Assembly (NCBI GenBank): GCA_027922465.2
Contig: BQMF02000379.1
Location: 1 to 64,000 of the forward strand
Source: Turritopsis dohrnii
Lineage: Eukaryota; Cnidaria; Hydrozoa; Anthoathecata; Oceaniidae
Reading direction: 5' to 3'
Length of the DNA: 64,000 bases
In this document: positions 55,412-64,000 of the stretch, in pieces
Position numbering within the stretch: position 1 is the first letter of the stretch
Layout: every line of letters starts with the position of its first letter
Notes under the pieces: model-generated
Databases searched by the model: none
What the model was told of the DNA's origin: nothing
What the model saw: the letters and a program-made list of their open reading frames with translations, nothing else
Position numbers and translations under genes: made by a program

Positions 55412-57481
55412 GGTCAGCGCGGAAAGCAGCTGATCTTTCATTAGCGTGTGTCCGTACTTCCGTCCCAGAGTTTTGTCCACAGTTCTAGCCTGGATTCCTC
55501 ATAGAAAGTTGATACCGCTTAAAAATAAGGGTGGAATAGAGGCTATTTGCTAATCGTGGCTTAATTCAGATTTTTCAGATAATTTATAATTACAGCTATT
55601 TTATCAGGGTGAGTGCGGCCTCAAATTAAAACACGAGTCTTACAGTTTGCCCATCACACAGGTATCGTTTTTTGGAGATGGAAGCTGAAGGGAAGGGTTA
55701 TTTTTCACCAGAGAAGTAAAGGAATTCGTAATATCATCGTATATCATCATTGAATCTGTTATTATAATACTGTTGAGTTAGCGAGCGCTGATTTTGTGTT
55801 TTGTGCCACATTAGTCAGACCTGGAGATAGAGAGCTCTGCTGCTGCCTCTCCAAAAAAGGACCTGTGTATTATCAGATATGTATATGTTATTTTTTAAGT
55901 ATTCATACAAATGTGTCCGTCAATATAGGCAAGTTTTAAATGTCACTATAAATAAAAATTAAATAATTATTATGCACACAAAAATAAAATGTGTAGTTGT
56001 GGAAATCTATCTATAGTATTATAGTCATCAAAAATAATCAGACAACATCTTAAAGTTTATAAAACGTAGGTAAACATTTATCGCGTAACATACTACTTAT
56101 TGATTTAATTAGAATTTGAACTTGGAATACAAAGTAATGCTAATTTATTATTGTTACATCACTTCTCCTCTAACTGTTTTGAACTTGATTGAATTACTTT
56201 TATCAAACACAGCAGCTTAAATCGTTGGTTTTCTTAAGTACGGCTAAGGTACGGCTTAGGTACGGCTAGCTTTCGGTAAGCAGTGTGTGGTACACATAAT
56301 CTAAAATGACTCTAACAATGATATTCTGTGTTGTTTGTAATGTAATGTTGTAATTAAAGCAAAAGAGCGAAATAAACATGTTCGTAAACTCTACATACAT
56401 CACTTTATAGAATGAATATTGTCTATTAAATAAATTACCTATGTGGAGCCATTGTATGTCTCTTCACTTACTTATAGTCTTTCTTTAATTTTGTCACTTA
56501 TATATATATTTTTTGTTCGAGGCTGACAATTTTGGTACATCGTTTTGTCATATATTCTTGTTCCCCATTTGATTTTGAAGTAATATTCATTGCAAAAATT
56601 TTGTACTTGTATATACGTTTTAAAAATAATGACCTTCGAAAACTGCCCAAATTTGGTTTTCATGATTTACTGGTCCTGTTGCTCCCATTTCATGAAGCCG
56701 TAACTCAGAGCCAAGACGAGTTTAGAGCAAAATATTTGGCACAGTTATCATTCACAACATAGACAAGAAAATATCTCGAAATAAGATAATTTTGAGGTGG
56801 TCACTATCACTGGTGTTAGCCTCTTACAAAAAGTGGCTCTTAATTAATCGGCAGTTGTTTTGCATGCTTTTTTTTATTTTCAGTGACAAATATGGTGCAT
56901 TACCACTCATACAAGCACATGGTATTTTTTAAATATCATCAGTTATTTTTAGTCATTCCTTTGCAAAATTCATCTTTGTAATGTATGTGAGAAGTTTGCT
57001 TTTTAACTCTTTGTAATCATTAGAATAAAGATCTGCATGAAGTTTTGTGAAGTATACTCTAAGCTTTTTTAAGGAATTGGTAACTTCTTCTGATTTCAAT
57101 GCAAACGTGTATTCATTCACAATCCATTTTATTGAATTTACTTCAAAGACAATCGTATTTGTTTCATTTGTAAAGATGTCCTTAGATAACATAGATAAAA
57201 CTGTACACAAAGTCAAATGAAACATTGATGAGTGTTTGATATGCTTTGTACCTTTAAAGAAAACATTTCAAAAGCATTTAAACATTAAAACATTTTATTG
57301 AATTAATATGGACACAATTTTGAGACAAGACCTGTTTGGTTTTAACATTGAATGTCTTATTACCACTATTACTTCATTTATCACTCATGAATTCCTATTT
57401 TGACCTTCCTGGAACAAAAATGTGATTTTTCCATTTTGCTTCACAGTCAAGCATTTTTCAACTTTGGCGAAAGCGCTGACC
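55412..57481. mobile_element. Possible 2.07-kb insertion with GGTCAGCGC ends
   Basis: The uninterrupted family B copy at 62505-63300 has nothing here. The inserted block begins GGTCAGCGCGGAAAG and ends GGCGAAAGCGCTGACC, a 9-bp inverted repeat. No convincing target duplication, so the exact borders are uncertain. It contains the small frame at 56953-57225 and otherwise no recognised gene. Confidence 0.5.
56953..57225 (-). CDS. Hypothetical terminal exon, unrecognised
   Basis: A 90-residue minus-strand frame. An acceptor (TTTGTGTACAG) at about 57183 would give an exon starting VLSMLSKDIFTNETNTIVF and ending in a stop at 56953. The part with LKKLRVYFTKLHADLYSN looks helical and charged. I recognise no family. 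It could be a last exon of the 55412-57481 element or chance. Confidence 0.25.
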   Translation of the reverse strand: MFHLTLCTVLSMLSKDIFTNETNTIVFEVNSIKWIVNEYTFALKSEEVTNSLKKLRVYFTKLHADLYSNDYKELKSKLLTYITKMNFAKE

Positions 57482-57504
57482 TTCAGGCCTCCTGGCCTCT
57501 TGTC

Positions 57505-57721
57505 TCTTTTAGCTCTTGCAGAATTTCTTTAACAAATCTTATTTTGATTATGAAATGCATATTCATGGTCTCAGTGTACAAATTTCTATTTTTTTGCAGC
57601 AAAAACTTTCTGATATTACTTGTTAAGCCTTATTTACACTTTTTGAAAGGTACATTACCAAGTGTGACTTAGGCTTAAGAAATAACAAAAGTAACAAAGT
57701 CTTGTGCAAATTTTCATCTGT
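57505..57721 (+). repeat. Family B distal part, left piece
   Basis: CTCTTGCAGAATTTCTTTAA to TTTTCATCTG matches 63025-63246 (CTTGTTAAGCCTTATTTACA is shared exactly). It is cut at TTAA by the element at 57726-58889 and continues at 58894-58950. Confidence 0.8.
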
Positions 57722-57725
57722 TTAA

Positions 57726-58889
57726 AGGAGAACGAACGTTAGATATTTTTTTCATCTTAACTCTCAGTCGTTAACATCAGTAACAGCCTCCAAAGTTTTT
57801 TTTTGCAAAATGCATTCAATTTGGTCCCAAACTAGCACTAAACAACTTTGCAATAACTTTCGGTGATGTGACGTCAATGTTACGGATGCACGTGAAATCA
57901 TTCTGAATGTTATATATGCAAAGGTGATCAGTGATATTAACCATGGAAGTGTTAACTAATTGGTGGTGCCTGCTTATTTATAAATTCGAAAAGCTAATTA
58001 CAATTTCCGGCGATAAATATCGTATAAGTTCTATGTGTTGTCAACAATGCTTGATTTTAGTTGATTTTTTCTCAAGCATTTTTTCATATTCGTGTTTATC
58101 TATGTGACGAGGAAATTCAAATTTAAGAACAGCAAATTTGTTATCAACCTTATTAGCACTTTTTTCACAGCTTTCGGAAAAATTCCGAATTTAGTTTCAA
58201 TCGTTGAGATTTAGTTTATTAAAACAGGAGTTCCATGTTATAAGTTTATTGTTCTTGAAAAAAACATTCTAGGTAACATTTTTAATTTTTACTTCTCGCA
58301 AGTGTTTTTGTTGTCTAAATGCATGGTAAGACAGCATAATATGAAATATGAGATGACTGGGTGAAAGAGTTATTTGATGAATACTTAATGAGTTAAGAAA
58401 GATTAACTACCTCTGTACATGTAGAATATGAGAGATGTGACTACTTTTAGAATAGCTTTCAGAATATTTGTGAAAGAAAAAAAATTTTTTTGACCACTAC
58501 ACAGAATCCCCATTTTTTGCAGCTCTTCGTTCGAATACTCCGGTTCACATGAATAACTTTCAACATATTGACGGTCATCTTCTTCATCAGAGCTATATTC
58601 AAAATTTTCATCCTCATCCGAACTCTCTTCACTACACACCGCTTCTTGCTTTTCCCTCGTTGCCATCTGTTCTCGTTCTGCTGTGCCGCAACATTGACGT
58701 CATTATGCAGCATGTTTTCAAAATAAACCGTGCTAATTAGTTTCACTTTCACTTATATAAAAACAAGGAATTTGACCCCTTAGAATAAAAAAAAAAAAAA
58801 AAATAAAAATCATCTCTATATTGAATAGGCTCTACTGATGTCATATCATCAAATATTACGAAAAATATTTTTCTGACGTTTGTTCTCCT
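57726..58889 (-). mobile_element. 1164-bp TTAA-flanked TIR element
   Basis: Ends AGGAGAACGAACGTTAGA and the reverse complement of AGGAGAACAAACGTCAGA, flanked by TTAA at 57722-57725 and 58890-58893. The empty site is at 63247-63250 in the paralogous repeat (CATCTGTTTAAGTGTAG). It holds one acidic ORF on the minus strand close to its right end. Termini and duplication resemble Kolobok- or piggyBac-like groups; it is too short to be autonomous. Confidence 0.9.
58403..58666 (-). CDS. Acidic N-terminal exon, possibly P2X7-ballast-like family
   Basis: An 87-residue frame beginning MATREKQEAVCSEESSDEDE. Residues 12-33 are almost all acidic or Ser, then YSCEPEYSNEELQKMG. In many invertebrate proteins with the P2X7 intracellular (ballast-like) domain an acidic start leads to an FEPEY-EEEL motif, so this may be such a first exon; that link comes from memory and is weak. 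The Cys-rich domain itself is not in the element. After KMG the frame turns hydrophobic and is probably intronic. It lies wholly inside the TTAA element, 223 bp from its right end. Confidence 0.4.
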   Translation of the reverse strand: MATREKQEAVCSEESSDEDENFEYSSDEEDDRQYVESYSCEPEYSNEELQKMGILCSGQKNFFSFTNILKAILKVVTSLIFYMYRGS

Positions 58890-58893
58890 TTAA

Positions 58894-59450
58894 GTTTAGA
58901 TCTATCTGGTTTGCATATTCCAAGTTGGTTTTGAAATACCGCCACCGCTACACTATGCCACATGGTTACACTACTCATTAAAATATTTGTTGTATTGTAA
59001 AACTTTTTAACCATTGTTTTATATGAACAATTAATTGTCCTTTTAATGATAGTCATCATCCTTTGCGGCATGTTTTCAATTTTGTGTCCATAACTTTTGA
59101 TGTGGTTATTTTTTCATCAAGAAATAATATATTTTTGAAAACCTTATAAAATTTCCTATCTAATGAATATAATTTTATTTTCAATATCTGTAGTTTTAAA
59201 AAGTTATTGCAGATAAAGGCATTTTGAAAAGGCTTAATTTCTAAGAGATCCACGGACCCTTTGAATAATATTTTCTGCGACATTTTTATGTTATTGCGTT
59301 CTAAGTTTACTAATTTAAAAAACGTTACTACAGTTTTTCTAAACAAATCCTAGTTCTGACGAAATAATAAATTTACAAAAAGCACTTATTAAAATAGCCT
59401 TTCCTTGAATTTCTCCCTTCATCGCAGAGCGAATATTCGCTTAAAGAAAA
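58894..59450. other. Repeat remainder and unassigned sequence
   Basis: 58894-58950 continues family B after the TTAA element (GGTTTGCATATTCCAAGTTG, compare 63266-63290). From 58951 to 59450 I see no recognisable gene. Confidence 0.5.
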
Positions 59451-59473
59451 AATTGTAGTCAATTTTTGAAAAT

Positions 59474-59525
59474 ATATTTAACAACGTTTTGGCCGTACGA
59501 CGGCCATTTTCAAGTGGAAAACAAT
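59474..59525 (-). ncRNA. Hammerhead-like motif remnant, Penelope copy 1
   Basis: Minus strand: CACTTGAAAATGGCCGTCGT then ACGGCCAAAACGTTG. A GGCC stem-loop preceded by a CTGA(N)GA-like stretch and followed by GAAAC-like bases is the layout of the hammerhead motifs known in Penelope-like elements. The core bases are altered here (AAAAC), so it is probably inactive. Confidence 0.45.
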
Positions 59526-59639
59526 ACAAGTGTGACAGAATATATACAAGAAGTCGTACGATACGATAAGGTTGCACGATCATACAATCAAAAAATTCCA
59601 CCAGGGACAAATCAACCATCCGAAAATAGAAATTTCAAT

Positions 59640-61264
59640 TGAGGATAACCTTATCCCTACGGATTAACAAACTTTCTTTCAATTCTAAGTCAAAATTGCT
59701 GCCTGCGGAGGAGAGTATAGAAACATTCTCAAATGTAGGTTCATTTTTACAATATATTGCATGTTCCGAAATAGCGCTGTGGTTTTGTAATTTAACGGCT
59801 TTCCAGTTAAGGCCGAAATTCCCATATGTTCGCAGGCTCGTACTTTCAAATGTCGCATAGTTTTACTATAATAGATGGCATTGCAGCCATCGCACTTAAA
59901 CTTGTATACAACATTTGAGCGCAGAGCCATTGGGGTACGGTCCTTAAAACGAAAAAAATCGCTAATTCTACTACTAGATTTAAAAATTACCTTAAGCTGA
60001 CAACAAGGAAGGTTTTTACTAAATGTACTAAGCAAACGAGTTCTTAATTTCAAAGATAATTTACCTAAATATGGCAAAACAAGAAATACTTCTAACTTAG
60101 GCACAGTAGTGACAACTTTCTTCTCTCGAAACATTCTGTCAAGAAATGACTTAATGCATCGATCAATCAAGTTGGATGGGTAGCCATTTCTCAGCAGTAT
60201 GCCTGTATCACCAAGTGGAACCTAGAAAAATCAGATACAATATTCAAAATTCTGAAAATCAAAGTCAAAATTAATCCATATTTATATTCGTCAGGCAAAA
60301 AACTACAATAATTTGTGTAAACACCACTGAAAGTGGGCTTCCTATAAATAGTTGTGAAAAACTTGTTAAATTCATGAATAACAGAAACATCAAGAAAAGG
60401 AAGACAATTTTCAAATTCCATTTCAGATGTGAAAGATATGTTGATATGTTGCCTATTAAGGTAATCCTGAAAGAGAGGCAAGTGGCTAGGAGATAAAAAA
60501 AGAACAAATACATCATCAACATATCTTCTGTAATACACAGGTTTAAACTCTGACGGGCAGTTACGCAACCAAATTTTCTCATGATGCGAAAGAAAAGCAT
60601 TGGCCAGACTGGGACCAAGCGGCGAGCCCATAGCAACACCATCAACTTGTTTATATAACTCACCGTCAAAGGTAAAATGTGAATTTTGAGTAGCTAGAGA
60701 CAGAATTTTTCTAAAGTCATTCTTGCATAAGTTACTAACAACATCTTGGTTTTCAAATAAACCTTCTACGCAAATATCGATAGTTTCTTGTAAAGGAATG
60801 TTAGTGAACAGAGAATCAACATCTAAGCTAGCCATATGAAAATTACCATCCTGTTTCCTAATTTCTTCAGCAAACGAGAAAAAGTCAGAAACAGTATACT
60901 CATTAGATGTTAAAGGAGACAAAAGCGGAACAAGAAACTTGGCTATTTTATAGACAGGTGTGTTGATAGCTGATAAAATAGGTCTAAAAGGAGGGCTACC
61001 ATTAGCAACACGTTTATGTACTTTACAAAGTCCATATAACAAACCTAGCTTCGACCTAGTTGGTTTCAATTTATCGTATAATTTCTTGTCGATAGAGCTT
61101 GTTTTTCTTGATTGATGAGGAAGTTTAATTCTTTTTCACGAGGGCAGTCGATTTTTATAAATTTTGTATGATCGCTTAAGATATCCATAATTTTACTGAT
61201 GTAAGTCTCTTTATCGATCAGAGCAACTGAGTTTCCCTGATAGTGAAAACAAAGCTTCCAACTC
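59640..61264 (-). pseudogene. Penelope RT and GIY-YIG endonuclease, two frameshifts
   Basis: Three pieces in three frames. 61264-61110 encodes REKELNFLINQEK. 61069-60240 encodes the RT: KPTRSKLGLLYGLCKVHK, PPFRPILSAI, MASLDVDSLFTNIPLQETI (catalytic Asp), VDGVAMGSPLGPSLANAF, YYRRYVDDVFVLF (catalytic YVDD) and CLPFLDVSV. 60170-59685 continues with LSLKLRTRL, DRTPMALRSNVVYKFKCDGC and NAIYYSKTMRHLKVRACEHM, the Penelope-type GIY-YIG endonuclease. Shifts lie near 61110 and 60240-60200. Such proteins reverse-transcribe at an exposed 3' end. All RT motifs survive, so decay is recent. Confidence 0.85.
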
Positions 61265-61267
61265 TTT

Positions 61268-61733
61268 ATGCTGAGAAATGGCTACCCATCCAACTTGATT
61301 GATCGATGCATTAAGTCATTTCTTGACAGAATGTTTCGAGAGAAGAAAGTTGTCACTACTGTTCCTAAGTTAGAAGTATTTCTTGTTTTGCCATATTTAG
61401 GTAAATTATCTTTGAAATTAAGAACTCGTTTGCTTAGTACATTTAGTAAAAACCTTCCTTGTTGTCAACTTAAGGTAATTTTTAAATTTTGTAGTAGAAT
61501 TAGCGATTTTTTTCGTTTTAAGGACCGTACCCCAATGGCTCTGCGCTCAAATGTTGTATGTAAGTTTAAGTGCGATGGCTGCAATGTCATCTATTATGGT
61601 AAAACTATGCGACATTTGAAAGTACGAGCCTGCGAACATATGGGAATTTCGGCCTTAACTGGAAAGCCGTTAAATTACAAAACCACAGCGCTATTTCGGA
61701 ACATGCAGTATATTGTAAAAATAAACCTACATT
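61268..61733 (+). pseudogene. Penelope GIY-YIG region, partial copy
   Basis: Open frame of about 155 residues of element origin: IDRCIKSFLDRMFREKKVV, LSLKLRTRLLSTFSKNLP, KDRTPMALRSNVVCKFKC, then the GIY-YIG motif with ACEHMGISALTGKPLNYK. It lacks the RT palm, so it cannot act alone. The frame then enters the MITE. Confidence 0.8.
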
Positions 61734-61736
61734 TGA

Positions 61737-61975
61737 GGGGCTGTTTATATGAGAGGCGGAACGGGACGTTTGCCGGGACGGGACGAAAAACGGGATGACT
61801 TCATCCCGCCTTTACATGAGAAAACTAACCGGGACAGGACGTTTTTTGTCCCGGGATAGGTTTTTTTCATATAAACACGAAATAGATTTTTTATGAAAAC
61901 TTTAATGGAGGCGGGATCCCGTTTTTCGTCCCGTCCCGGCAAACGTCCCGTCCCGCCTCTCATATAAACAGCCCC
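61737..61975. mobile_element. 239-bp MITE with 3-bp TGA duplication
   Basis: Long near-perfect arms: GGGGCTGTTTATATGAGAGG at the left, its complement at the right, each followed by GGGACGGGACGTTTGCCGGG-type sequence. TGA at 61734-61736 and 61976-61978 matches the single TGA of the empty site in Penelope copy 1 (near 59731). A GGG start and a 3-bp duplication fit PIF/Harbinger-type MITEs. It is far more GC-rich than its surroundings. Confidence 0.9.
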
Positions 61976-62189
61976 TGAGAATGTTTCTATACTCTCCTCC
62001 GCATGCAGCAATTTTGACTTAGAATTGAAAGAAAGTTTGTTAATCCGTAGGGATGAGCCTATCCTCAATCGAAATATAGAATCTTTGCCATTATTTCTAT
62101 TTTCGGATGGTTGATTTGTCCCTGGTGGAATTTTTTGATCGTATGATCGTACGACTTCTTGTATATATTTTGTCACACTTGTATTGTTT

Positions 62190-62236
62190 CCCACTGTGAA
62201 ATGGCCGTCGTATGGCCGAAACGTTGTTAAATATGT
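62190..62236 (+). ncRNA. Hammerhead-like motif remnant, Penelope copy 2
   Basis: CCACTGTGAAATGGCCGTCG then TATGGCCGAAACGTTGTTAA. It keeps the GGCC stem, the loop and GAAAC exactly; the CTGANGA side reads CTGTGAA, one base off or rearranged. Closer to a functional motif than copy 1. Confidence 0.5.
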
Positions 62237-62329
62237 TTTCACAAATTTACAATCTAGTCAATTTTTGTTTTTATAAATCTATTCTTTCAATTGCAAAAGA
62301 TACGTCACAATACCAATACATCGTAGGGG

Positions 62330-62407
62330 TTTTTGCCCCCGCAGCGAGCGTAAGCGAGCGAGGAGGCATAGTAGTTTCACGAGATAGGCGAATGTCAGTT
62401 TCCGATT

Positions 62408-62442
<35 letters not shown>

Positions 62443-63300
62443 CCAACTTTCGTGTTGACGTTACACGGTGGAATACAATTATTAGCTGACTTTGCTTTTT
62501 TCCCGTTTCAAAGCATGGTACTGTAAGTGGGAGAGACAGAATGTTTTTTCGTATCTCTTTCCTAATTTATTATTATATTATACTATGTTATTTAGGAAGA
62601 TCGTATGCTAAAATTGCTTAGACATTTTTCGTGTTACTTTTGTGTTGTTTTAGTGAAGTGAACGACAAGGATTTTGAAGCACAGCTTGATATCCGAAATT
62701 TTGCCAACCATACATTTTATTTTTGTATATATTTTAACTCTAAATTTTTCTTTCAATAATTTCGTTTAATGCACTGATTTTTGGCGGATCTTTCCTTCAA
62801 AAGATTTTAATTGGATTTCTGTGTATACAAGAAAGCCATATTACAAATTGTCGTTCTTCGTGTTTTTCTTCTTTGACTGTCTTCCAAACCTAGTGTGATC
62901 ATGATCAATAAAACCTATATATTTTTTTCTTGTTTTTTTTAGGTAAACTTTGGCTATTTTTTGTTTTAAATCAAAGTTTGGATTTTTCGCTTTAATTTTT
63001 TTTTGAAAAAGTTTTTTTTTTTTTGGCTCTTACAGAATGTTTTTAACAAATCTTATTTTAATTATAAAAATTATAAAATATGTATCCATGGTTTCAATTC
63101 ACACATTTCTCTTGTTTGCAGCAAATACTTTCTAATATTACTTGTTAAGCCTTATTTACACTTTTTGAAAGGTATATTAGCATCAGTGTAACTTAGACCT
63201 AAGAGATAACAAAAAGTAACAAAGTTTTGTGCATATTTTCATCTGTTTAAGTGTAGATTATTTGGGTTGCATATTGCAAGTTGGTTTTGAAATGCCAAAA
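62330..63300 (+). repeat. Dispersed repeat family B, copy 3 (longest uninterrupted)
   Basis: CAGCGAGCGTAAGCGAGCG at 62341, a (TCA)n run at 62411-62440, TTTCAAAGCATGGTACTGTA at 62507, and continuous homology to the split copy at 54896-55411, 57505-57721 and 58894-58950. It is the reference that exposes the insertions in the other copy. From 63301 to 64000 no gene is seen. Confidence 0.8.
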
Positions 63301-64000
63301 ACTGATTTTGTCGAAATATTTAAGCATATAACTTTGCCTCATATCAGGTCCCAAATCAACCCAAACAGTTTTTTTTTCGGCCAAAAACTTGTTTTCGTTT
63401 CCGCTGTTAATGTATAGCTTGCTGTCTGTATAAATTGGAATGCTTGAGCGCGGGGGCATTTTTAGCTAAAGCTACATGCTAGTTGTAGATATTTAAAGAC
63501 AGATAAGTAATGCAAAAATACTTATCGAGAAAACGTCTTCCAAAGAAATTCTATTTTGCGATCGGTTGAATGAACAACTTTACAGAAGAAACAATAGCTG
63601 TTATTTGCTTTTCATGAATAATTAATAACTCTACTATCAAAAGAGAACATAGTTCTTGTAAACATGCTGAATAGGTTCTGTAAACAAATTGCAGTAAACA
63701 TGAAATGAAATACTATTAGATTTAAAATATTGTACCAAATAATAAATTTTTATAGCATCATATACACATTTTCAGAAAGCTCTCTGAAAACTTTATCTTT
63801 TTATGAAAAAAATTGATTTTTTTTCGATTACAAGGGTGATGACTATCGTTAATAGGAAAAGTTATCCTAAAGAAAGTTTAACTCAATTCTAATGTAAGTG
63901 AAAAACCGTGAAGACCATCCGTCAAGGAGTTTTCAAATCTGATCCCCCATTTTAAAATGCTCACAATTGTTCTTGTTTTTATTGTGTTTATACAAAAGTT

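Larger units (their letters stand above)
59460..61264 (-). mobile_element. Penelope-like retroelement, copy 1
   Basis: Minus-strand element reading from 61264 to about 59460: RT, GIY-YIG region, a long tail and the GGCC-hairpin motif at 59474-59525. Its 5' boundary is the exact point where a second copy begins in the opposite direction (61265). Confidence 0.85.
61265..62280 (+). mobile_element. Penelope-like retroelement, copy 2 (3' part, inverted)
   Basis: Plus-strand homologue of 60205-59460, starting TATGCTGAGAAATGGCTACC and reading through the RT C-terminus and the GIY-YIG region (CDGCNVIYYGKTMRHLKVRA) to the tail. It keeps YYGK where copy 1 has YYSK. It abuts copy 1 head to head at 61264/61265 and is interrupted by the MITE at 61737-61975. 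Confidence 0.85.

Noticed and set aside
58549..58752. Overlapping alternative frames of the acidic ORF
   Set aside because: The frame with the acidic Ser/Glu segment and the EPEYSNEEL motif is the only one with protein-like composition.
62411..62440. Poly-His ORF from the (TCA)n run
   Set aside because: Microsatellite inside repeat family B; no support for translation.

Overview
This is a eukaryotic (metazoan) window. It is AT-rich and intron-rich, has canonical GT-AG exon borders, and is crowded with transposable elements. The mix of elements (Penelope-like, CR1/L2-like and RTE-like retroelements, HIRAN-like and Mutator-like transposon ORFs, RecQ-like helicase relics, many palindromic MITEs) suggests an invertebrate animal, perhaps a cnidarian or another marine invertebrate. 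I cannot name the species. I saw no tRNA, rRNA, CRISPR or prokaryotic operon structure.

Two host genes can be supported. The first runs on the minus strand from about 11.27 kb down to about 3.8 kb. It is the C-terminal part of a FIRRM (C1orf112) homologue, a regulator of RAD51-dependent recombination. Its exons can be read one by one. One exon carries a one-base homopolymer frameshift, and the 5' exons are not found, because that side is occupied by repeats and a LINE. The second is on the plus strand from about 22.3 to 30.9 kb. A TATA box and a signal-peptide exon are followed by a run of short symmetrical phase-1 exons of 51-57 bp, most encoding a single Cys...Cys loop. I do not recognise this secreted peptide precursor, and it is the most interesting locus here.

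The rest is mobile DNA. 0-12 kb: MITEs, a 32-bp tandem repeat and the FIRRM exons. 11.6-15.8 kb: an end of a TIR element nested in a MITE, then an RTE-like LINE broken by a fresh 361-bp tandem duplication and ending in a T8G23 run. 16-22 kb: palindromic MITEs, an RT fragment and a HIRAN-like relic between three copies of a repeat. 22-31 kb: the peptide gene, with a 3.9-kb TTAA-flanked element (Mutator-like transposase relic), a palindromic MITE and a LINE tail in its introns. 32-36.3 kb: a CR1/L2-type LINE on the minus strand with a 1087-residue open ORF2 and a frameshifted ORF1. 37-43 kb: MITEs and two unusual ACGT-core arrays. 44-54 kb: a segment paralogous to 24.4-26.3 kb, split by an 8.04-kb TIR element that holds a tandem array of 2.37-kb units. 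54-59 kb: a RecQ-like helicase relic and a nested TTAA element with an acidic ORF. 59.4-62.3 kb: two Penelope-like copies head to head, one carrying a 239-bp MITE. 62.3-64 kb: dispersed repeats.

Several insertions have a paralogous empty site inside the window, so their boundaries can be read directly: the TGA-flanked MITE at 61737-61975, the TTAA elements at 57726-58889 and 23736-27668, and the 8-kb element at 44968-53004.
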